Positions 8,088 through 16,485 of a stretch of 64,000 bases of DNA are shown in pieces; within the stretch, counting starts at the first letter, position 1; every line of letters starts with the position of its first letter. The notes beneath the pieces were generated by a model. That model worked only from the letters and a program-made list of their open reading frames with translations. It was not told the origin of the DNA and ran no database searches. Position numbers and translations under genes: made by a program. The stretch is taken from the NCBI GenBank assembly GCA_964653145.1, contig CAZZCG010000009.1, forward strand, positions 1-64,000. The letters run 5' to 3'. The stretch is from Pseudocalidococcus sp964653145 (GTDB taxonomy: Bacteria > Cyanobacteriota > Cyanobacteriia > Thermosynechococcales > Thermosynechococcaceae).

Positions 8088-9230
8088 CTATAAATTACGG
8101 ACACAGCGAACTCCAGCAAACGTCTCTTGGACATGGGGCTGATACCAATTCCGAAAACTCCGACGCTGGGTAATCGGATTGCTGGCGAAACTCCCCCCTT
8201 TTAAAACTCGATGGGCCTGGTCAAAATAGGCTGCAGAGTAACCGGGGTAGGGGGAACTACAAAATCCGGGGTAAGGATGAAACCAAGTATCAGTCCACTC
8301 CCAAACCTGAAAAAAAGCGTAGGCATTTTCCCTCGTGCTGAGGGAGTTACTAACATCTTTCTGTTCCGATGTTAGGGTCACTAAACTGTGAACTGCTGCT
8401 GGCACCAGATATTCTAGGGCTCGTTCCCATTGTGCTTCCGTGGGCAGTTCTTTGTTAACAAAACGCGCATAGGCTGCCGCTTCATACCAACTCAGCCCGG
8501 CAACAGGAGCCTGATCAGGTTGGGGCCAATGCCAGTAACGCGGTTGTGGAGATCCTTGAGCCTGTCGCCACTGCCATCCCTCAGGCGTCCAGTAATCCTT
8601 AGTTTCGTACCCTCCAGATTGAATGAAATGCTGAAATTGTCCGCGGGTGACGGGATGTAGATCGATCTCAAACTCTGGAATAAATTGACCGATTTGTGGC
8701 TGTTCATTATCCAAAAATAGGGGGGAACGGGGCAGGGGTAGCAGGGTGCCGGGGGGAATTGGAGTCATTGGGGCCGAGAGTTCCGCGGCAGGAATGGTTT
8801 GGATCGGTTCCCGCGGGGCCTGGAGGCTAAGGACGATTTGAATAGTTTCGTAATGTTGAGCTTCGTGCTGCAATAGCCACCACCCCAACCAGGCCCGGTC
8901 TTGCCAGCCACGATATTTAAGGTTCTCCCAAACTGCATTCCGAATCACGGTCAGGTAGGTGCTAACTTCTGCTGGATCCGGTAGCTGCGAGCGTTTAGCT
9001 TTGGGGAGGCCATCAGCGGCGAAAAATTGGTCATACCAACTCGGAGTTAAGCTTTTGCGAACTGCTGGTGGTAGTAACCATAGGCCCTCTGTCCAAGCAA
9101 TATGGCCAAAATGCCAACCAACTGGGCTGAAATCTGGATGGGCTTGTCGGCAAAAGGTTGTGGGCGAGGTTTCGTTTAAAAGGGCAAGGGTGCGCTGGCG
9201 TAGGGTCTGGAATAGGTGATCAAGAATCAT
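8088..9230 (-). CDS. EgtB-like / SUMF1-domain protein
   Basis: A 380-aa protein with an N-terminal DinB-like four-helix domain carrying candidate iron ligands in HFGHIAW (about residue 39-45) and HEAQHYE (about residues 127-133), followed by a formylglycine-generating-enzyme (SUMF1) domain ending VLKGGSFASNP...RRSFRNWY...AGVRCV. This architecture is that of EgtB, the iron-dependent sulfoxide synthase of ergothioneine synthesis, and of its paralogues (OvoA, selenoneine synthase). No EgtD methyltransferase gene is adjacent in this window, so the substrate is unproven. Confidence 0.8.
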   Translation of the reverse strand: MILDHLFQTLRQRTLALLNETSPTTFCRQAHPDFSPVGWHFGHIAWTEGLWLLPPAVRKSLTPSWYDQFFAADGLPKAKRSQLPDPAEVSTYLTVIRNAVWENLKYRGWQDRAWLGWWLLQHEAQHYETIQIVLSLQAPREPIQTIPAAELSAPMTPIPPGTLLPLPRSPLFLDNEQPQIGQFIPEFEIDLHPVTRGQFQHFIQSGGYETKDYWTPEGWQWRQAQGSPQPRYWHWPQPDQAPVAGLSWYEAAAYARFVNKELPTEAQWERALEYLVPAAVHSLVTLTSEQKDVSNSLSTRENAYAFFQVWEWTDTWFHPYPGFCSSPYPGYSAAYFDQAHRVLKGGSFASNPITQRRSFRNWYQPHVQETFAGVRCVRNL

Positions 9231-9257
9231 CGTGGTCTGATTACAGGGCTAGGAAAG

Positions 9258-10211
9258 TTACTGGGCTTGGGCCTCGTAGGCAGCAATGATTTTTTCCACA
9301 AGGGGATGCCGAATAATGTCACCCTTCGTTAAATAGCAAAAAGAAATTTCTTCAACAGGTTTTAGGATGCGCTCGGCAATCACCAGGCCCGAGGGTTGAT
9401 GCTGGGGCAAATCTGTTTGGGTAATATCACCCGTGACAACCAGCTTGGAATTAAAACCAATCCGAGTCAAAACCATTTTCATTTGGGCGGGGGTCGTATT
9501 TTGTGCCTCATCCAGTATGACAAAGGCATTGTTTAGGGTTCGCCCACGCATATAGGCTAGGGGAGCGACCTCAATAGTCCCCCGTTCCATGAGCTGCGAT
9601 ATTTTTTCCGGTTCAACAAACTCATAGAGGGCATCGTAGAGGGGACGGAGGTAGGGATCAATTTTTTGCTGGAGATCTCCGGGTAAAAATCCCAACCGTT
9701 CTCCTGCTTCTACGGCCGGTCGGGTTAAGATCAGGCGTTCATACTCATGATTGAGCAGGGCCTGGATTGCTAGGACTGTGGCGAGAAAGGTTTTTCCAGT
9801 TCCAGCAGGGCCAATTCCAAAGGTGAGGGTGTTAGTGCGAATGGCCTGGATATACCGCCGCTGCCGAAATGTTTTGGCCCGAATGACCTCCCCTCGGCGA
9901 GTTCGCGCCAAAATATCCTGAGATAGGTTTTGCAGTTCTTCCGTTTGCTGGGTATCCAGGGCCTGGCGTGCGGTGAGAATATCCACCGATGTAATGCCTT
10001 TTCCCTCTCGCCATAGATAGGCTAACTGGGTAATCAGGGCCTGGCTGAGGGATTGCTGGGTATCAGAACCATAGATCAACAAGTCCTGCCCCCTCAAGAC
10101 AAACTTGGCCCCGGTTTGCGATGATAACAGCTTGAGATTAGCCTGATGTTCACCTGCTAAGGCAACAGCACTATCTGCCGATGGTAGCTGAATTGTCAAA
10201 ACCTCTGGCAT
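9258..10211 (-). CDS. phoH: PhoH family ATPase
   Basis: The 317-aa protein has an N-terminal KH-like region and then the PhoH P-loop domain: Walker A GPAGTGKTF, the conserved LTRPAVEAGERLGFLPGD, and Walker B VILDEAQN followed by the sensor segment VVTGDITQTDLP. PhoH proteins are RNA-associated NTPases that in many bacteria sit with ribosome-maturation genes. Here it ends the rpsP-khpA-rpsU-phoH operon, 9 nt after rpsU. Cellular function remains loosely defined. Confidence 0.92.
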   Translation of the reverse strand: MPEVLTIQLPSADSAVALAGEHQANLKLLSSQTGAKFVLRGQDLLIYGSDTQQSLSQALITQLAYLWREGKGITSVDILTARQALDTQQTEELQNLSQDILARTRRGEVIRAKTFRQRRYIQAIRTNTLTFGIGPAGTGKTFLATVLAIQALLNHEYERLILTRPAVEAGERLGFLPGDLQQKIDPYLRPLYDALYEFVEPEKISQLMERGTIEVAPLAYMRGRTLNNAFVILDEAQNTTPAQMKMVLTRIGFNSKLVVTGDITQTDLPQHQPSGLVIAERILKPVEEISFCYLTKGDIIRHPLVEKIIAAYEAQAQ

Positions 10212-10220
10212 AGGCAGAGT

Positions 10221-10394
10221 TTACCGATTCCGCTTGCGGGCGGCCTCTTGCTTACGTTTACGTCTGAGACTGGGTTTTTCGTAGCGCTCCCGCCGTTTGA
10301 CTTCCGAGAGAATCCCAGCTTTTTGAATTTTTTTCTTGAATCTGCGCAAGGCTGACTCAATGGATTCATTTTCACCTAAACGAACTTCAGACAC
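10221..10394 (-). CDS. rpsU: 30S ribosomal protein S21
   Basis: A 57-aa basic protein, starting VSEVRLGENESIES and ending RKQEAARKRNR, with the S21 core ALRRFKKKIQKAGIL and VKRRERYEKPS. The start is GTG at 10394-10392, preceded by AGGAGG inside the 3' end of khpA. It lies 3 nt after khpA and 9 nt before phoH, so it is embedded in the operon. S21 helps mRNA selection at the 30S platform. Confidence 0.95.
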   Translation of the reverse strand: MSEVRLGENESIESALRRFKKKIQKAGILSEVKRRERYEKPSLRRKRKQEAARKRNR

Positions 10395-10397
10395 AGA

Positions 10398-10748
10398 TTA
10401 ACTTTGCCTCCTTGGATGAGAACGGGAAAAACGCCGCTTGGGCGGTTCAGAGTCGTGATCACGGTGGGAGCCTCGCTGGGTGTCACGTTCACCAAAAATT
10501 TCTAGATGGACGTGTTGCCCTTGATTTTGCCCCGCCGCCTCGACAATGGCTCGAATGGACTGAATAGTTCGCCCCCCCCGGCCTAGCACTCGACCTTTAT
10601 CAGTGGGATCAAAGGCAACCCGAATCCAGGCCTTAGACTGCTTGGCTCGGAACTCGGTGTGAACACGTAGGGCAGTTGGAATATCCAGAAAAGGGGCTAG
10701 TAAAAATTCCACCAAAGCCGAGTAGTCAACTGAAGCAGGGATGGTCAT
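10398..10748 (-). CDS. khpA: KhpA-type KH-domain RNA-binding protein
   Basis: A 116-aa protein with a type II KH domain whose GxxG loop is GRGGRTIQSIR (about residues 56-66). The family (KhpA/YlqC) pairs with KhpB in other bacteria and affects sRNA and mRNA handling; it usually follows rpsP, as here. The C-terminal 30 residues are rich in Arg, His and Asp and look disordered. The gap to rpsP is 7 nt. Confidence 0.9.
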   Translation of the reverse strand: MTIPASVDYSALVEFLLAPFLDIPTALRVHTEFRAKQSKAWIRVAFDPTDKGRVLGRGGRTIQSIRAIVEAAGQNQGQHVHLEIFGERDTQRGSHRDHDSEPPKRRFSRSHPRRQS

Positions 10749-10755
10749 GGACGAG

Positions 10756-11004
10756 TTATGCCTTGACTGCGGTTAAGATACTGGCTTTTTCGAGGATTCG
10801 CCGGACGGTTTCCGTGGGTTGGGCGCCCTCTTGAAGTCGGCGGTTAATGGCTTCAATTTCCAAGCGAGTTTCTTCTCGAATTGGATCGTAAAAGCCGAGT
10901 TGTTCCAGGGGCCGACCATCACGCCGATCCCGACTGTTCATGGCCACAATACGGTAGGTCGCATTGCGTTTTTTGCCATACCGTTTTAAGCGCAATTTAA
11001 TCAT
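10756..11004 (-). CDS. rpsP: 30S ribosomal protein S16
   Basis: An 82-aa protein, MIKLRLKRYGKKRNATYRIV at the N terminus, followed by DRRDGRPLEQLGFYDP and the C-terminal GAQPTETVRRIL, which are standard S16 motifs. It is the first gene of the leftward rpsP-khpA-rpsU-phoH operon. A TAGGAG ribosome binding site lies upstream of the ATG. Confidence 0.97.
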   Translation of the reverse strand: MIKLRLKRYGKKRNATYRIVAMNSRDRRDGRPLEQLGFYDPIREETRLEIEAINRRLQEGAQPTETVRRILEKASILTAVKA

Positions 11005-11042
11005 GCTGCGGGCAGCAAACTCCTAAGTAGTATGAAAACCAG

Positions 11043-11071
11043 TCTTTAACTATATCACGGGCCTATGTCAA
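11043..11071 (-). promoter_or_regulatory. Candidate promoter of the rpsP operon
   Basis: On the minus strand a perfect TTGACA (11071-11066) is followed after 17 bp by TAAAGA (11048-11043), about 40 nt before the rpsP ATG. An alternative -10, TATAGT, lies nearby but at a poor spacing of 11 bp. Confidence 0.4.
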
Positions 11072-11266
11072 AAGAAAGTCCTCAGTTATTTCATTGGGAA
11101 TTGAGCGATGGCTAGTGGACATTTGGCCTGGGTTGAGGGTTAAGTTCTGAGTAATGGGAAGCTCGACAGTGGCGGCAACTGAGTGGCACAATTTTAGCCT
11201 AAGCAAAGTCAAATTAATCTCGTTCATTAAGCTCCCTCTTTCCCACAGGAAATATCCTCACTGCCT

Positions 11267-11926
11267 ATGCGCCGCCGCCAACACCGCCGTGTTCAACCCC
11301 CGGCCCAAAACTTAGACTCCTTCATGGATGTGCTGACGAACACAGTGGGTGTCTTGATTTTTGTCTGTTTATTTGCCAGTTTGATGGCCGCCGAAGCCCC
11401 CCCCCTCATTCGTACCCCCATAGCCCGGGAAAGTCGGAAGGGCATTACCTTTATGGAATGTCGAGAGAACCGCGCCTTACCTGTTGATGAAAGTGAGGTA
11501 CAAGCAGCCCTCCAGCGGCAGATCAGTCTGCTCCAGGCCACATCATTGGGAGATTCGAACCTAATTCTAAGCCAGCTCAATAATTTTCAAGTTAAAACTC
11601 GCTTTTACCAGGCCACGGTCTCAGTCCTGGAATACCAAGGGCAACCCATCGTCCAAACCCGCTACCAACCCCTTGATCCCTTTGCCGGAGAAGTTCCTGA
11701 GCGTGTGGGGCAGCCTAATTCTATATTTCGCCAGACCCTGAATCGCCTCAACCCCGATAAAGATGCCCTATTGTTTTTCGTCCGCCCAGATAGTTTTGAT
11801 TGTTTTCGAGCCGCACGCACCGTGGCCTGGCAACAGGGATTTGATGTCGGCTGGGAACCCTTAACCCAAGATCAGCCAATTGCCTTTGTGACCGGTGGGG
11901 GTGGGCGGCGGCCAACCGTTCAGTAG
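11267..11926 (+). CDS. Membrane-anchored hypothetical protein, ExbD-like N terminus
   Basis: A 219-aa protein with a basic N terminus (MRRRQHRRVQPPAQN), one transmembrane helix (about residues 22-43, DSFMDVLTNTVGVLIFVCLF) and a soluble periplasmic-side domain. The topology and the D...MDVL motif before the helix resemble ExbD/TolR or MotB-type proteins, but the rest is not recognised. No ExbB partner is adjacent. The ylqF gene follows 35 nt downstream. Confidence 0.7.
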   Translation: MRRRQHRRVQPPAQNLDSFMDVLTNTVGVLIFVCLFASLMAAEAPPLIRTPIARESRKGITFMECRENRALPVDESEVQAALQRQISLLQATSLGDSNLILSQLNNFQVKTRFYQATVSVLEYQGQPIVQTRYQPLDPFAGEVPERVGQPNSIFRQTLNRLNPDKDALLFFVRPDSFDCFRAARTVAWQQGFDVGWEPLTQDQPIAFVTGGGGRRPTVQ

Positions 11927-11961
11927 TCCGCTAGGATGGATTTCCTCAATGAGTCAGACTA

Positions 11962-12876
11962 ATGCCCCGTAAACCCAAGTCACCCCGGCCCGAACCGGAT
12001 TTAGAAAAATTAGCCCGAATCGAACGGGGTGTTGTGGCTGCCCCCTTAATTCAGTGGTATCCAGGCCATATTGCTAAAGCAGAAAAAGCCCTGAAGGAAC
12101 AATTAAGTCGCGTGGATGTGGTTTTGGAAGTACGGGATGCGCGCATTCCCCTGGCCAGTTTTCACCCGCAGATTCCGGAGTGGATCGGACAAAAACCCAG
12201 ATTACTGATCCTCAATCGCCTGGATATGATTCGTCCAGAAGAATTACAACGCTGGCAGGCCTGGTTTAGAAGCCAAGGGGAGGAACCTTTTTTCACTAAT
12301 GCTCAAAAAGGCGATGGGGTCACTGCAATTTTCAAAGCAGCCCAGGCCACAGGCATGAGTATCAATGAGCGGCGGAAACAACGGGGGATGAATCCGCGGG
12401 CAGTGCGGGCTGTGGTTTTAGGCTTTCCCAATGTCGGCAAATCAGCCCTGATCAATCGCTTGCTGAACCGAAAAATTGCTGCCAGCGCGGCCCGGCCTGG
12501 GGTAACCCGGCAATTGCGCTGGATCCGTATCTCCGATCAGTTGGAATTACTCGATGCCCCTGGGGTACTCCCTGCTAATTTAAAAGACCAATCGGCAGCA
12601 GTGAAATTGGCTCTCTGTGATGACATTGGGGAGGCGGCCTACGATAATCAGCGGGTCGCAGCGGCCCTAGTGGATTTGTTAAAGGCCCTTGAGCAAACCA
12701 ACTGCCTCCATCACCGTTATCAATTTCCCGTGGACATGCAAACGGGGGAAGAGTATGTGTTTAACTTGGCTGCACATCGCTACCAAAATGATCCGGAGCG
12801 GGCAGGACGACAACTCCTTCAGGATTTTCGGCGTTTAGCTCTCGGCCCCATGGCCCTCGAACACCCACCCACCTAA
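11962..12876 (+). CDS. ylqF: Ribosome biogenesis GTPase YlqF/RbgA
   Basis: A 304-aa circularly permuted GTPase. The order is G4 (LNRLDM, an N-R-x-D variant), G5-like FTNAQKG, then G1 GFPNVGKS and G3 DAPG, characteristic of the YlqF/RbgA family that drives late 50S subunit assembly. The N-terminal QWYPGHIAKAEKAL is also typical. It starts 35 nt after the ExbD-like gene and may be co-transcribed with it. Confidence 0.93.
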   Translation: MPRKPKSPRPEPDLEKLARIERGVVAAPLIQWYPGHIAKAEKALKEQLSRVDVVLEVRDARIPLASFHPQIPEWIGQKPRLLILNRLDMIRPEELQRWQAWFRSQGEEPFFTNAQKGDGVTAIFKAAQATGMSINERRKQRGMNPRAVRAVVLGFPNVGKSALINRLLNRKIAASAARPGVTRQLRWIRISDQLELLDAPGVLPANLKDQSAAVKLALCDDIGEAAYDNQRVAAALVDLLKALEQTNCLHHRYQFPVDMQTGEEYVFNLAAHRYQNDPERAGRQLLQDFRRLALGPMALEHPPT

Positions 12877-12927
12877 AAATTGAGTCTGGTTGCATGACTT
12901 CAATAGGCTCTGTTCCCAAGCATTTGG

Positions 12928-13590
12928 TTAAATAAACGCAGGTAGAATAAACGCTAAGGCAATGCCAGCCAAAATCACAACTTCCCAGGCCAAGAGCACT
13001 TTTGAGGAAATCAACGTCCAACCCTGAAACCATGTTTTGGGGCGATCACTAGTCCGTAGTCTTAGCTGGAACATTGAGCGAATTAGGGGAACCCCACCAA
13101 CTTTATGCCCCAGGCCAATGTGTAAAACCACCGCAACTAGCATTAACCCCCAAGCCAGTAAGTGCCCCGAGTAGGCCAGATGATGGAGTTCGCCCCGAGG
13201 TAACCATTCTTCTTTCATGAGTCGCCCCGTAATGACCGCAAACGTGGCTGCAAGTAAGATCAAGGTGTTTAAGAGTTTCTGCCAGGCTGCCCAGCCCTTG
13301 TTTTGATCGATTTGTTTCAGATTGGCCAGGGATTTGGGTTGAATTAGCCGCCGTGCCCCCAAGTGGAAGCAATACAGGACAAAAAAAGGCAAAACCAGTA
13401 AAAATATCAACGCACCCGTCCCATGAATTCCTTGGGAATCAGCAATTTCCGGCAAGGGTAATCGCAGCCAACGGTGGTCATAGGTGTTGTAAACCCAGAA
13501 GCCAGTGACTAAGGCAAATACAACCAAGGCACCCACCAGGCCATGGAGTAGCCGCAGCAAGACGGGTTGGTAGGGAGTGGTCTGGGCCAT
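12928..13590 (-). CDS. Cytochrome b561/b-type membrane protein
   Basis: A 220-aa protein with four to five predicted membrane helices and several conserved histidines placed in them: LLRLLHGLVGALV near the N terminus, IHGTGALIFLLVLPFFVLYCFHLG, and LHHLAYSGHLLAWGLMLVAVVLHIG. This is the pattern of dihaem b-type cytochromes (cytochrome b561 or NiFe-hydrogenase b-subunit family). The redox partner is unknown. It converges with ylqF and leaves 51 nt between the stops. Confidence 0.75.
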   Translation of the reverse strand: MAQTTPYQPVLLRLLHGLVGALVVFALVTGFWVYNTYDHRWLRLPLPEIADSQGIHGTGALIFLLVLPFFVLYCFHLGARRLIQPKSLANLKQIDQNKGWAAWQKLLNTLILLAATFAVITGRLMKEEWLPRGELHHLAYSGHLLAWGLMLVAVVLHIGLGHKVGGVPLIRSMFQLRLRTSDRPKTWFQGWTLISSKVLLAWEVVILAGIALAFILPAFI

Positions 13591-13654
13591 AAATGCGGGA
13601 AAGAGATAATTATTTTTTAGATATTTTACATCTTAGATGCCGATGACTCGGAGC

Positions 13655-14407
13655 CTATAGACTCAGTACCGTAATCACTGGCTCAGCCGGCAAATTACTT
13701 GGACTAAAGGAAACACTCCGTCCCCCGACTCGCCGTACCGAAGTACCCGCCATCACCTCAAGAAAGGCTTCCAAAGGTTTGAGATCGCAGGCATTGGGAT
13801 CAGCGCCACTGGTGAGGAAATGACTGGGAATTATCACCCGCGGCTCCAGGAAATTAATGGCAGTTTTCGCTTCCTCAGGGTTGTAAGCTTTGGCACTGCC
13901 GCCGACGGGAATAATCAACACATCTGGACGGCCCATAAGGATTTTCTGCTCAACGCCGATGGGGCCCGCAATACCCCCTAACTGCACCACGCGCACTCCC
14001 CCCTGCGTCCAGGCCCAGACCACATTCGTTCCAAACCGATAGCCGTTGACCCGGTCGTGGTTGGTGCGAATCCCCTGGAATTTTATGCCGTTCACATCGT
14101 AGGAACCGGGTTCAAACAACAACTTGGGTCGTCCGGGTAAGCCCTCGACATACCCCTCATCCAACAACCGACTACTGATCATGACGATGTCGCTAGCGAC
14201 GCGGGGGACAGGCAAATTTTGGGTACAGCCTCGGGCTTGAAAGGGATTGCTGAGAATCCGCTGCCCACTGCCGGTAAAAAGGAAACAGGTATGACCAAAC
14301 CACTGAATGCCTAAGGAACCCCCAGATTGGGCCTGGGCTGACCAAGCTACCCCTAAACTGGCAATCGCCCCGCCTTGAACATAACGAAAAAACTGACGAC
14401 GACGCAT
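13655..14407 (-). CDS. Tat-exported MBL-fold metal-dependent hydrolase
   Basis: A 250-aa protein with a twin-arginine-type signal (RRRQFFRYVQGGAIASLGVAWSAQAQ across its first 26 residues), then a metallo-beta-lactamase-fold domain of the UlaG-like group: IQWFGHTCFLF, TNHDRVNGYRFG, PVGG and IIPSHFLTSGADP. The usual HxHxDH cluster is not clear (I see single histidines only), so metal use may be altered. I prefer the ATG at 14407, preceded by AGGAG, over the upstream GTG at 14422. Confidence 0.78.
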   Translation of the reverse strand: MRRRQFFRYVQGGAIASLGVAWSAQAQSGGSLGIQWFGHTCFLFTGSGQRILSNPFQARGCTQNLPVPRVASDIVMISSRLLDEGYVEGLPGRPKLLFEPGSYDVNGIKFQGIRTNHDRVNGYRFGTNVVWAWTQGGVRVVQLGGIAGPIGVEQKILMGRPDVLIIPVGGSAKAYNPEEAKTAINFLEPRVIIPSHFLTSGADPNACDLKPLEAFLEVMAGTSVRRVGGRSVSFSPSNLPAEPVITVLSL

Positions 14408-14601
14408 ACGGCTCCTACACACAGTTGATTACAGTCACAACAGTTCCAAGATTAGTCTCTCAGGCTGGGTCAAAAGTCTTAGCCAAGTTTAAGGGATAAT
14501 ACTGCATAAGTAATAGCGTCCCACCCAGAAAGGTCGGCCAAAACTTCGGTTTGTACCCCAGGGTTCAGAATTTACGCTTCAATTATTGCCAGTGGCTGCC
14601 T

Positions 14602-16194
14602 ATGACGGTTATCTATCAGAGTCGGTTCCTGCGGTTTTGTCGGGTGCAGATCCTCCGGTGGCAGCAGCAGTGGCAAGTTAAACACCGCCGTTGGCAAACA
14701 TCCTTAATTTGGACACTCCAGGCCTGGGCTTATCCGGTCTATCGGCTGGTGCAGGTTAATCAGTGGCTCCCCAGGGGGCTCAAGCAAACGTTTAAACAAC
14801 AATGGTCACGTCTCCAGGCCCAGACCGATGCTCTCCCTCCCCCCCCCAGTGACACAGCCTTGGTCAACCTGATGCAATCCCTGGAGATTGAGGGATTAAC
14901 CGTCAACTCCCCGGAATCCTCGGCCCCACCCACCATCAGACTGCTCCCCCCCAACCCACCGGCCCAATCTTTCCCCACCCAGGCCTGGGCCCAAATCCTC
15001 TCTTTGGCAACATCATCCTGGGCTCGTCTTCAACGTCTGCTTCAACCGGGACAGACGGCTCCATTGCCCCCAACTCAGGACAGTCCTAAATCCCTCGTTG
15101 CCCAAGAGGTTGCTCCAGAATTACTGACGAGCGCAGAAGATTTTATAGATAAGGATTTTTCCCTCCACCGCCCAACGCTGCCCTTAAGGAATTGGATATT
15201 GAACATCTGGCCCTGGGGACGGCATTTAGCGGCACAAACCTTGACTCCGGCGTCGCAACCCTTGCATTTGCCCGCTAGTTCAGGCCCCTCTGCTCTTAGT
15301 ACCCAATCCGCATCCCGTGAACTGACTCCGCCTCCCCATGGAGATTCTGAATCCACCTCCCTCCGCCTGAATCATTCCTGGGCCTGGTTGAGTCGGTTTG
15401 TTCAAACTGCCCGTGACCATTGGCAGCAGCGGAAAAATGTCTTAAACCCATTCCAGAATCTGACGGCAATTACCTTGGCCCAGTCCCAAGCAACGGTGAT
15501 GGTCACCTCAGAGTCCACGGGGATTTTGACGACAGCAGCAGACTTAAAGGTACAAACTTACCAAATCCAAAGCCTGGCCTGCCAACTGGATAATCATCAC
15601 CTAGTCCTCGTTACCCCAGAGCAAGAGGTTTTAGATATTCTGACTCCGGCTCAACAGCAGCATTTGCGGGAACGGATCCTCTGGGAATTGGCCGGCTATT
15701 ATTTTCAACTCCGGCAATGGCAACGGTTAACGGGACAATGTGTGGCACGATTTGGTCTGGATATCTCGGTCTCCCAATCCCTACCCATCTCCGACCCGCC
15801 CCAGATTTCCTCAGCTTTTGCCCTAAAACTGCCCCTCAGGCAATTCTGGCAGCAGTTCCAGGCCTGGGTCTTTGGTGGACTTACAATTCCCCCGGTGGCA
15901 AGTTTGGCAACCCCGAACTCCAGCTTAACCGTCGGTTCTCTCCCCAATTCCCTGCGCATCAACACCTCCCCAACCTCAACTCTGGGGCACCCTCCACAGA
16001 CTATGGCTCCTGTCCTGTCCATCTCTTCACCCTTAGGCGCCCCCTTCACCATTGACATCGCTTCCACAGTTCTCGGCTACGAACCTAGGGGCTGGGAGGT
16101 GCTTTGGCTCTGGCTGGATCGGTTGTTTGTCTGGCTAGAGCGGGCCTGGGCCTGGTTGGCGGGCAAATGGACAAAACAGGTTCCCAGTTCCTAA
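14602..16194 (+). CDS. Large Trp-rich hypothetical protein
   Basis: A protein of about 530 aa that I do not recognise. It is rich in Trp, Gln, Pro and Leu. The N terminus is basic with amphipathic Trp motifs (LRWQQQWQVKHRRWQTSLIW), the middle is low-complexity and Pro/Ser-rich, and a compact segment near residues 310-390 (LACQLDNHHLVLVTPEQEVL, RILWELAGYYFQLRQW) may be the only folded domain. The C terminus repeats WLWLDRLFVWLERAWAWLAG. The ATG at 14602 and an upstream TTG at 14551 are both possible; neither has a good ribosome binding site. Confidence 0.65.
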   Translation: MTVIYQSRFLRFCRVQILRWQQQWQVKHRRWQTSLIWTLQAWAYPVYRLVQVNQWLPRGLKQTFKQQWSRLQAQTDALPPPPSDTALVNLMQSLEIEGLTVNSPESSAPPTIRLLPPNPPAQSFPTQAWAQILSLATSSWARLQRLLQPGQTAPLPPTQDSPKSLVAQEVAPELLTSAEDFIDKDFSLHRPTLPLRNWILNIWPWGRHLAAQTLTPASQPLHLPASSGPSALSTQSASRELTPPPHGDSESTSLRLNHSWAWLSRFVQTARDHWQQRKNVLNPFQNLTAITLAQSQATVMVTSESTGILTTAADLKVQTYQIQSLACQLDNHHLVLVTPEQEVLDILTPAQQQHLRERILWELAGYYFQLRQWQRLTGQCVARFGLDISVSQSLPISDPPQISSAFALKLPLRQFWQQFQAWVFGGLTIPPVASLATPNSSLTVGSLPNSLRINTSPTSTLGHPPQTMAPVLSISSPLGAPFTIDIASTVLGYEPRGWEVLWLWLDRLFVWLERAWAWLAGKWTKQVPSS

Positions 16195-16341
16195 GACTGA
16201 GATCTTCGCTTCACTAGGTTGTTGGGAAGGTCTTCGCCCTCTGAGGGGATACTGGCTAGGCTGTTTGACAGTAACTTTGGGGGCTGGTCAAGTTTTTTCG
16301 GTGGGTGTAGGGTTTGCGGGTTGATTCCTGAGGTTTCTACA

Positions 16342-16485
16342 ATGAAAGTGTTCCTACTGAGCGATGATCAGGGCACTACGGAATTGGATGCTGTGAGTTG
16401 GACTGAGAATTTAGCCATGAATCGGGCCGGCGTCTGTCCACGGTTTTCTGGGCAATTTCTGACACATTGGCGAGGATTTGCATGA
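16342..16485 (+). CDS. Possible 47-aa small protein coupled to the site-2 protease
   Basis: An ATG at 16342 opens 47 codons (MKVFLLSDDQGTTELDAV...) whose TGA overlaps the ATG of the downstream protease as ATGA at 16482-16485. Such overlaps indicate translational coupling and are the main evidence for this gene. The product is soluble and unrecognised. An upstream in-frame TTG at 16219 would lengthen it to 88 aa, but with no support. Confidence 0.42.
   Translation: MKVFLLSDDQGTTELDAVSWTENLAMNRAGVCPRFSGQFLTHWRGFA

Noticed and set aside
8050..8090. TTGACA near 8058 as a promoter
   Set aside because: The nearest plausible -10 (TATAAA) is 24 bp away, too far for a sigma-70 promoter, and the downstream gene is on the other strand.
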